A stretch of DNA of 5,003 nucleotides from Caldifarciminota bacterium (lineage in GTDB: Bacteria > WOR-3 > Hydrothermia > WGAB01). Below are positions 1 to 5,003 of this stretch, piece by piece (position 1 is the first letter of the stretch; every line of letters starts with the position of its first letter). The notes below the pieces were generated by a model. It had not been told where the DNA came from and did no database searches. It was given only the letters and a program-made list of their open reading frames with translations. The position numbers and the translations under genes were made by a program. The stretch is from positions 1-5,003 of the forward strand of contig WGAB01000314.1 of the NCBI GenBank assembly GCA_015489295.1, read 5' to 3'.

Positions 1-257
1 AAGGAAAAGCGGCCCAGGTAATCGGTGGTGTCCACCAGCGTGTCGAAGCTATCGGGGAACAGGAAGCGGACCGGTATAAGGGTCACCTCAACCTGCTCCA
101 GGGGGTCGTGGGTGATGCTGTCCACCACGGTGCCTTCCACGAGGTACCGGGGCCACACGGGAGGCCGGGTCACCTCCCAGGACTGCTTTTTGAGGCACCC
201 CGGCATCAGGAGCACCAGGAGCCCGAGGGTTACCACTGCCAGACGGTTTCGATCCAT
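1..257 (-). CDS. Lipoprotein with carboxypeptidase-regulatory-like domain, partial (3' end beyond the window's left edge)
   Basis: Reading leftward from the ATG at 257 gives 85 uninterrupted codons before the window ends, so the C-terminus is missing. Residues 1-21 look like a lipoprotein signal peptide: charged MDRNR, a hydrophobic core (LAVVTLGLLVLL), then MPGC with Cys21 as the probable lipidation site. The lipobox is not ideal, because Pro precedes Gly. From about residue 39 the sequence (VEGTVVDSITHDPLEQVEVT, then TTDYLGRF near 77-84) matches the beta-sandwich pattern of carboxypeptidase-regulatory-like domains. In these domains a G-x-V-x-D start is followed by a D-x-x-G-x-F strand. The start is supported by AAGGGAG at 270-264, six bases upstream. 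The ATG lies inside the end of the receptor gene (28-nt overlap), which suggests co-transcription and translational coupling. The protein is probably anchored in a membrane facing the periplasm or cell surface. What follows the domain is unknown, and no specific function can be given. Confidence 0.8.
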   Translation of the reverse strand, partial: MDRNRLAVVTLGLLVLLMPGCLKKQSWEVTRPPVWPRYLVEGTVVDSITHDPLEQVEVTLIPVRFLFPDSFDTLVDTTDYLGRFS

Positions 258-2602
258 AGGCGTCTCCCTTCGGAGTATCCGCGGGGGTCGTGGAGCCGGC
301 CGCCGGGCCGTCCGTGGCCGTCCACGAAGACCACATTCCGATGGTTCAGCGGGTTCTCTATCCGCAGGCGGAACTGGAGCGACCGCCAGGCCCAGCCGGC
401 CACGATCCGGGCCTGATAATTGGGCGGCAGGCGTTTGGAGTTCGGAGGGCCGCCCGTGGGCGAGTAGGGCAGGCCACTGCCCCACTTGAAGTACACGCTC
501 AGGTAGCGGTTCTCGGGGTCCCCGATGGTCACCTGGGCCGCGACGGTGTGGGTCTGGTCCCAGCTCAGGGGGTACCGCATGCCGGGCTCAATCCGCACGC
601 CCTCCAGTTCCTGCCACTGGTTTTCCTGGAGCCAGTAGCCGTAGGTGCCCAGGGCGCGCATCAGGGTGTAGGAAAGGGTCCAGGAGAGACCGGGGCGGTA
701 CCCCTCCCAGGAAACCTCCAGGCCCGTGGTGGAGGCCTCGCCCACGTCGTCGTACACGGTGTAGCCCTCGGCGAGGTCCGTGTAGGTGGCGGTATCGGGC
801 AGGATGCGCAGGGCGTCCACCAGGTGGTCGGAGGTCCGGTGGAACAGGTTTACCTGGACCTGCTGTTCGGGCGAGGGAGCCCAGATCACCGAGTACTCGT
901 AAAGGTGGGTTTGGGAAGGCTTCAGGTCGGGGTTGCCCACCAGGGCCAGGAACCCCCGATGCACATTGTAGGTGGGGTTGCTGTACAGGTACTGGAACTC
1001 GGGCATCTGGAAGTACATGCCGTAGTTCAGCCGGATGATCCAGTGCCGGGCCCGATGGATGATGCCCACGCGGGGGCTCCACTGGGCCTTGGGCGACGCC
1101 GGCACCATGGGCAGCGAATCGTAGATCCACTCGGGCGGAGGCCATTCCGGCGGCAGTTCCACGGCCGGGCGCCGGGCACGGGGCTGAAACCGGTCGTACC
1201 GGAGGCCCAGGTGCACCATGTCTGGACCGTCGCGGAACTTCAGGGAGGCAAACAGGGCCTGGCTGTAGGGCCGGTAATGGTAGTGGTTCAGGTACACCAG
1301 GGCCGACCAGAAGTTGTAGCCGGGTTGCCAGTCCAGGTAGATGTCCATGGTGCGGTTGTAGAGGTCGTAGGTGTTCAGTTCCGCGCCGGCGTAAGCCAGC
1401 ACCTTCGGCGAAAAGTAGTGCACCTTGGCCTTGGCGAACCAGCGGGTTTGAAAGCGGTCGGTCCAGATCGGCTTGTCGCCGTTCCGCACGAACCCCAGAG
1501 AATCCAGTTCGTAGTCCAGGTTGTACTCGTCCATCTTTTTGCCCAGCACCTGGTAGTTCAGCACATAGGCCAGCAGGGTGAGGTCCAGGCCCCAGCGGTC
1601 GCTGAGGTTGCCGGTATACAGGAGGCCCCAGCGGTGGCTCTCGCGCTGCCGCAGTGGCAGCCCCTGCAGGTAGTACCGCCAGCGGTGCTCGTATTCCCGC
1701 CAGCGGGAGAAGTGACCCAGGCCCTGCAGCACCCACAGATGCCGGTGCCACGACAGGGTGTAGTTGGCCAGGTAGTCCACCGAGGCATGGATGGGATAGG
1801 GGCGCGCCGAGCGCCAGTATTTCCAGAACCGGGTGCCGCTCACCGTGCCGTAAAGGCTCACGAACCCGCGAGGATGCGAGAAGAAGGCGCCCACCTGGTA
1901 CTCCCGGTACGGGTCGCCCAGGGGCGGTGCCGTGAGGTCGGCCTTGATGGACCCCCGAAAGGAGGGCCGTAAGCCGGTTTTCTTGCTGGTCAGTAGCACC
2001 AGGCCCGCGGAAACATCGCCGTACTCGGGCTCAAACCCGCTGGTCCGGAACTGCATCTGCTGGATTGCCCAGCTGGGCACCTGGAACACCACTTCCCGCC
2101 GGACATTGTCCACGATGGGGGCGCCGTCCAGGGTGACCACATTTTCCTCCAGTCGGCCGCCCCGCACATGGCCGGTCACCACCCCTGGAAACGCCGTGAT
2201 GGCGCGCCAGGGTTCCTCCCAGCCCAGGTGCTCCAGTTCCTGGCCCCGGCGGATGTACACCGTGCCCGTGGTCTTCAGCCGCTGGGTGAAGGGGGTTTCC
2301 TGGACCACCACCGGAGGCATCACATAGGGGTTGGGGGTCAGATGGATCCGAAGGGTGGTGTGCCGAACGCGCAGGGTTTCGGGCCGGTACGCCACATGGG
2401 TGATCACCAGCGTGTCGCCGATCCGGCCCCGGGGCAGCACGAAGGTGCCGTTGATGTCGGTGTAGGTGCCGTAGCGGTGGTGAATTTCTGAGATGCCAGC
2501 TCCGATCACCGGCTCCCGGGTGTTGCGGTCCAGTACCACCCCGCGCAGGCCGGAAGCCTGGGCAAAGAGCAAACCCACAAGCCAGAGAACACTGCTGCCC
2601 AC
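230..2602 (-). CDS. TonB-dependent-receptor-like outer-membrane protein with N-terminal carboxypeptidase-regulatory-like domain
   Basis: The predicted 790-residue protein has the layout of an outer-membrane TonB-dependent receptor. A signal peptide spans about 1-16 (SSVLWLVGLLFAQA, with an unusual lack of positive charge). A carboxypeptidase-regulatory-like domain spans about 19-90 (LRGVVLDRNTREPVIGAGIS, then TDINGTFVLP). A short link containing PPVVVQE (about 96-102) resembles a TonB box. The plug domain spans about 103-210, with PGVV near 139, VRGGR near 146, LDGAPIVDN at 158-166 and EPEYGDVSAG at 191-200. The rest is a Trp/Tyr-rich beta-barrel ending in the aromatic VWQW, as expected of an outer-membrane signature. 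Such receptors import ligands using TonB-ExbBD energy; the ligand here is not predictable. The reading frame stays open upstream to an ATG at 2752. I chose GTG 2602 because it begins exactly at the signal peptide, has GGAGG seven bases upstream, and follows a TATAAT promoter. Another in-frame ATG at 2662 has no ribosome site. The TAA stop lies within the downstream lipoprotein gene. Confidence 0.92.
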   Translation of the reverse strand: MGSSVLWLVGLLFAQASGLRGVVLDRNTREPVIGAGISEIHHRYGTYTDINGTFVLPRGRIGDTLVITHVAYRPETLRVRHTTLRIHLTPNPYVMPPVVVQETPFTQRLKTTGTVYIRRGQELEHLGWEEPWRAITAFPGVVTGHVRGGRLEENVVTLDGAPIVDNVRREVVFQVPSWAIQQMQFRTSGFEPEYGDVSAGLVLLTSKKTGLRPSFRGSIKADLTAPPLGDPYREYQVGAFFSHPRGFVSLYGTVSGTRFWKYWRSARPYPIHASVDYLANYTLSWHRHLWVLQGLGHFSRWREYEHRWRYYLQGLPLRQRESHRWGLLYTGNLSDRWGLDLTLLAYVLNYQVLGKKMDEYNLDYELDSLGFVRNGDKPIWTDRFQTRWFAKAKVHYFSPKVLAYAGAELNTYDLYNRTMDIYLDWQPGYNFWSALVYLNHYHYRPYSQALFASLKFRDGPDMVHLGLRYDRFQPRARRPAVELPPEWPPPEWIYDSLPMVPASPKAQWSPRVGIIHRARHWIIRLNYGMYFQMPEFQYLYSNPTYNVHRGFLALVGNPDLKPSQTHLYEYSVIWAPSPEQQVQVNLFHRTSDHLVDALRILPDTATYTDLAEGYTVYDDVGEASTTGLEVSWEGYRPGLSWTLSYTLMRALGTYGYWLQENQWQELEGVRIEPGMRYPLSWDQTHTVAAQVTIGDPENRYLSVYFKWGSGLPYSPTGGPPNSKRLPPNYQARIVAGWAWRSLQFRLRIENPLNHRNVVFVDGHGRPGGRLHDPRGYSEGRRLWIETVWQW

Positions 2603-2614
2603 AGCCGTTCCTCC
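2603..2614 (-). promoter_or_regulatory. Ribosome binding site fixing the receptor's GTG start
   Basis: On the minus strand GGAGG occupies 2614-2610, with seven bases (AACGGCT) before the GTG at 2602. This is an almost ideal Shine-Dalgarno match and spacing. It decides between the GTG and the two longer in-frame ATG starts, which would also add a hydrophilic stretch before the signal peptide and would run through the promoter's -10 box. Confidence 0.8.
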
Positions 2615-2623
2615 AAGTTCGCA

Positions 2624-2652
2624 ATTATAGGGCGCACCTTCGGACCGGTGAA
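2624..2652 (-). promoter_or_regulatory. Sigma70-type promoter for the receptor-lipoprotein operon
   Basis: On the minus strand a perfect -10 box TATAAT (2629-2624) lies 17 bases downstream of TTCACC (2652-2647), a 4-of-6 match to TTGACA. Transcription would start near 2617, giving a leader of about 15 bases that just holds the Shine-Dalgarno site before the GTG. Spacing, position and the low background of A/T in this GC-rich DNA make the match credible. No operator or second box was recognised nearby. Confidence 0.65.
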
Positions 2653-2669
2653 CCTGTACCATTAGGCTG

Positions 2670-4652
2670 ATGCGTGACCCCAGGAAGGTATCCGGATTGC
2701 AGGATTTGCCGCCGGCCTGGCATCCACCCCGCTGGGCCGAGGAGTCGTCCAACCTGGCCCGGATTCTCCAGCGCTACGGGTTCGCCTCCTACGACGATTT
2801 CCTCACCTGGTCGCTACAGGACCCCGAGGGCTTCTGGCAACGGACCCTGGAAGACCTGAAGGTGGTGTGGCGTCGGCCGTTTCAGCAGGTGCTGGACCTC
2901 TCCCGGGGCAAACCCTGGGCCCGGTGGTTCGTGGGCGGAGAACTCAATTTGACGGAAAGCGCACTGGATGCCCCGGTGTCCGACGGCCATGCCCGGGACC
3001 TGGCCCTGGTGTGGGAGGGAGAGGACGGCGAAATGCGGCGCCTCACCTACCAGGAACTCCTCCAGGAGGTGGACCGCTGGGCCCGGGCCTTAGAGGCTGC
3101 AGGCGTGCAGCCCGGTGACCGCGTGGGCCTGCTCATGCCCATGATCCCCGAGGTGGCGATCGCCCTGCTGGCCGTGGCCCGGATCGGAGCCATCGTGGTG
3201 CCCCTGTTCTCGGGGTTCGGGCCTGAGGCCATCCGGGTCCGGCTCCAGGCCTCCGGTGCCCGGCTCCTTTTGACCGTGCCCGGGTTCCTTCGGAACGGCC
3301 GGCCGGTGCCCCTCCTGGAGACCGCCCGCCAGGCGATCCAGAGCCTGGAACCGGCCGTGGACCTGTGGGTGGCCCCGTTTCGCGGCGAAGCGCCCCGCCT
3401 CCGGCCCGGCGAGGTGTGGCTGCCCGAGCGGCTGCCTCCGGCCCGCTGGCCTGTGCCGCGGCCCCCGGCCTTTGCCGCCGACCATCCCTTCATGCTCATC
3501 TACACCTCCGGCACCACCGGCCGCCCCAAGGGCACGGTGCATGTCCACGCCGGCTTCCCCCTGAAGGCGGCCCAGGACCTCTATCACCTGTTTGACCTGC
3601 GGCCCGGCGACCGCCTGTACTGGCTCACCGACATCGGCTGGATGATGGGGCCCTGGCTCGTGCTGGGCAGCCTGCTGAACCGCGCGGCCATGGTGCTCTA
3701 CGAGGGCTCGCCCACCCATCCGCATCCGGGCCGCCTGTGGGAACTGTGGCAGCGCCACGGTGTGACCGTGGCCGGGCTGGCGCCCACCCTCATCCGGGCG
3801 GTGATGCCCCACGGCGAGGAGATTCCGAACCGCTATCCCCTGGAACACCTGAGAATCCTGGGTTCCACCGGTGAACCCTGGAACCCCGAGCCCTGGCTCT
3901 GGACCCTGAAACATGTGGGCAAGGGGCGCGCGCCGATCATCAACTATTCCGGCGGCACCGAGATTTCCGGTGGCATCCTGGGGTGCGTGGTGCTGCGGCC
4001 CCTCAAACCCGCTTCCTTTAACACGGTGGTGCCCGGCGTAGACGCCGATGTGGTGGACGAACAGGGCCGGCCGGTGGTCGGAGAGCCCGGCTACCTCGTG
4101 ATCCGGAATGTCAACCCGGGTATGACCCGGGGGTTCTGGCAGGAGCCCGAGCGGTACCTCCAAACCTACTGGCAACGCTTTGAAGGGCTCTGGGACCACG
4201 GCGACCTGGCCCTGCGGGATGCCGAGGGCTACTTCTACATCCTGGGCCGAGCCGACGATACCCTGAAGGTGGCTGGAAAACGCCTGGGACCGGCGGAAAT
4301 GGAGTCCGTGGCTGTGGAACATCCGGCGGTGCAGGAGGCCGCGGTGATCGGCGTGCCCCATCCGGTAAAGGGCGAGGTGCCGGTGGTGTTCGTCGTGCTC
4401 CGGCCGGGCCGGGAGGCCTCGGAAGATCTGGCCCACGAGATCCAGAACTGGATCGCCGATCGGATGGGAAAGGCTCTGAAGCCCGCTGCCGTGTACTTTT
4501 TGCCCGACCTGCCCAAAACCCGCAACGCCAAGGTCATGCGCCGGGTGCTTCGCCGGGTGTTCCTGGGCGAGCCGCCGGGCGACCTTTCGGCCCTGGTGAA
4601 CCCCGAGGTGCTGGAAGAGGTGCGGCGGCTGCGGACCGACCTTTCACCCTGA
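2670..4652 (+). CDS. AMP-forming acyl-CoA synthetase, acetyl-CoA-synthetase-like (acyl substrate uncertain)
   Basis: The 660-residue protein joins a carboxylic acid to CoA through an acyl-AMP intermediate, using ATP, in the cytoplasm. Its length equals that of typical acetyl-CoA synthetases (about 650). The N-terminal ACS domain covers about 25-100 (DPEGFW, then ARWFVGGELN). The AMP-binding domain carries the phosphate loop YTSGTTGRPKGTVH (278-291), TDIGWMMGPW (320-329), GSTGEPWNPEPW (398-409), YSGGTEISGG (426-435) and DHGD (509-512). The C-terminal lid has the hinge GRADDTLKVAGKRLG (526-540) and the catalytic-lysine motif PKTRNAKVMRR (615-625, Lys621). All expected catalytic residues are present. 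Two positions differ from true Acs: the pocket tryptophan aligns with Gly428, and the glycine before the catalytic lysine is Ala620. The substrate may therefore be larger than acetate, such as a branched, hydroxy- or medium-chain acid; this is inference. The start is uncertain: ATG 2670 has no good ribosome site, whereas TTG 2697 has one. Either start keeps every domain. The gene diverges from the receptor gene and is followed after 49 bases by an esterase gene. Confidence 0.95.
   Translation: MRDPRKVSGLQDLPPAWHPPRWAEESSNLARILQRYGFASYDDFLTWSLQDPEGFWQRTLEDLKVVWRRPFQQVLDLSRGKPWARWFVGGELNLTESALDAPVSDGHARDLALVWEGEDGEMRRLTYQELLQEVDRWARALEAAGVQPGDRVGLLMPMIPEVAIALLAVARIGAIVVPLFSGFGPEAIRVRLQASGARLLLTVPGFLRNGRPVPLLETARQAIQSLEPAVDLWVAPFRGEAPRLRPGEVWLPERLPPARWPVPRPPAFAADHPFMLIYTSGTTGRPKGTVHVHAGFPLKAAQDLYHLFDLRPGDRLYWLTDIGWMMGPWLVLGSLLNRAAMVLYEGSPTHPHPGRLWELWQRHGVTVAGLAPTLIRAVMPHGEEIPNRYPLEHLRILGSTGEPWNPEPWLWTLKHVGKGRAPIINYSGGTEISGGILGCVVLRPLKPASFNTVVPGVDADVVDEQGRPVVGEPGYLVIRNVNPGMTRGFWQEPERYLQTYWQRFEGLWDHGDLALRDAEGYFYILGRADDTLKVAGKRLGPAEMESVAVEHPAVQEAAVIGVPHPVKGEVPVVFVVLRPGREASEDLAHEIQNWIADRMGKALKPAAVYFLPDLPKTRNAKVMRRVLRRVFLGEPPGDLSALVNPEVLEEVRRLRTDLSP
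2683..2699 (+). promoter_or_regulatory. Ribosome binding site and alternative TTG start of the acyl-CoA synthetase
   Basis: GGAAGG at 2683-2688 lies eight bases before an in-frame TTG at 2697. The ATG at 2670 has only a short AGG close in front of it. Starting at the TTG would remove nine residues (MRDPRKVSG) that belong to no recognised domain and give a 651-residue protein. The TTG is therefore a serious alternative, but rare start codons need independent support. Confidence 0.4.
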
Positions 4653-4701
4653 GTCCCGCGCAATCCTTGGGCCAAGGGGGGAGCGACAGGCTTTCAAAGC
4701 C

Positions 4702-5003
4702 ATGAGCAGCGCCAGGAGGTTTGCCGCAGGGTTGATCCCGCTGGTGCTCACCGGCTGGGTGCATGGGCAGATCATCCTCAAAGACCTCCCCTATGTGCCC
4801 GGCGGTTCCCCGCTTCAAAAACTGGACCTGTATCTGCCCCAGGTGAGCCCTCCTGCTCCCTTGCCGGTGATGATGTATGTTCACGGAGGCGCCTGGCAGG
4901 CCGGCGACAAGAGCCAGGTAGATTACAAGGACAATGCCTTTCTGAGCGATGGTTACATCTTCGTGTCGGTGAATTATCGGCTGGCTCCCGAGGTGACCTG
5001 GCG
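4702..5003 (+). CDS. Secreted alpha/beta-hydrolase, esterase-like, partial (3' end beyond the window's right edge)
   Basis: One hundred codons are open from the ATG at 4702 to the window's end. The start SSARRFAAGLIPLVLTGWVHG is a signal peptide: two arginines, a hydrophobic core, and likely cleavage near Gly22-Gln23. The mature protein would therefore leave the cytoplasm. It then shows the opening of the esterase/lipase fold: KLDLYLP at 40-46, the oxyanion-hole motif HGGAW at 61-65 followed by GDK, and VNYRLAPE at 90-97. These patterns occur together in carboxylesterases, feruloyl- and acetyl-xylan-type esterases and kynurenine-formamidase-like hydrolases. The catalytic Ser, Asp and His lie downstream and cannot be checked, so the substrate is unknown. 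No good Shine-Dalgarno sits at the usual distance; the G-rich run at 4676-4681 is about 20 bases away. The 49-bp gap after the synthetase has no visible terminator, so the two genes may share a transcript. Confidence 0.85.
   Translation, partial: MSSARRFAAGLIPLVLTGWVHGQIILKDLPYVPGGSPLQKLDLYLPQVSPPAPLPVMMYVHGGAWQAGDKSQVDYKDNAFLSDGYIFVSVNYRLAPEVTW

Noticed and set aside
588..1751. A 387-codon minus-strand frame within the receptor gene
   Set aside because: It is the same strand in a different frame, Pro/Ala/Gly/Arg rich with no motifs. The receptor frame over the same bases shows consistent beta-barrel composition.
290..1972. A 560-codon open frame on the plus strand opposite the receptor gene
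   Set aside because: It lies wholly antisense to a gene with clear domain motifs. Its translation is rich in Val, Gly, Gln and His with no recognisable domain, as expected of a shadow frame in GC-rich DNA.
2752..2752. Receptor start at the ATG at 2752, the longest open frame
   Set aside because: It would add 50 hydrophilic residues before the signal peptide, overlap the synthetase gene and run through the receptor's own promoter.
3090..4436. A 448-codon open frame on the minus strand opposite the acyl-CoA synthetase
   Set aside because: The translation is low-complexity (Gly, His, Gln, Pro rich) and mirrors the strong synthetase reading frame. It has no ribosome site or family motif.
4665..4677. 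Small inverted repeat CCTTGGGCCAAGG between synthetase and esterase as a terminator
   Set aside because: The stem is only about five base pairs and is followed by a run of G, not T, so it does not fit an intrinsic terminator.
4714..4734. AGGAGG at 4714-4719 followed by an in-frame TTG at 4732 as the esterase start
   Set aside because: The 12-base spacing is long, and this start would cut the charged part off the signal peptide. ATG 4702 gives a complete signal peptide.

Overview
This is a GC-rich window with four protein-coding genes and almost no non-coding DNA. The left half, read on the minus strand, holds an outer-membrane TonB-dependent-receptor-like protein (2602 to 230). It is followed, with a 28-nt overlap, by a small lipoprotein gene that runs off the left edge (257 to 1). 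The right half, read on the plus strand, holds an acetyl-CoA-synthetase-like AMP-forming acyl-CoA synthetase (2670 to 4652). After a 49-nt gap comes the start of a secreted alpha/beta-hydrolase or esterase that runs off the right edge (4702 onward).

The two pairs diverge from a compact region of about 67 to 94 bp, depending on which synthetase start is used. A good sigma70-type promoter with TATAAT as its -10 box faces left, and a strong Shine-Dalgarno sequence puts the receptor start at a GTG codon. No equally convincing promoter faces right.

The organism is a Gram-negative, diderm bacterium, because the window encodes an outer-membrane beta-barrel receptor with a carboxypeptidase-regulatory-like N-terminal domain. 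That architecture is common in the Bacteroidota/Rhodothermota/Gemmatimonadota (FCB) part of the tree and in several candidate phyla. The clear Shine-Dalgarno sites, TATAAT box and high GC argue against a typical Bacteroides-type genome. I cannot name the lineage from sequence alone.

Functionally, the left pair looks like a cell-envelope unit: receptor plus lipoprotein, both carrying a carboxypeptidase-regulatory-like beta-sandwich fold. The right pair could join extracytoplasmic ester hydrolysis to cytoplasmic activation of the released acid as an acyl-CoA, but this rests only on adjacency. The most informative detail is in the synthetase. It has all the acetyl-CoA-synthetase hallmarks, but the tryptophan that restricts the acyl pocket in true acetyl-CoA synthetases is replaced by glycine, so acetate is probably not its main or only substrate. 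I see no mobile element, CRISPR array, RNA gene or clearly new system in the window.
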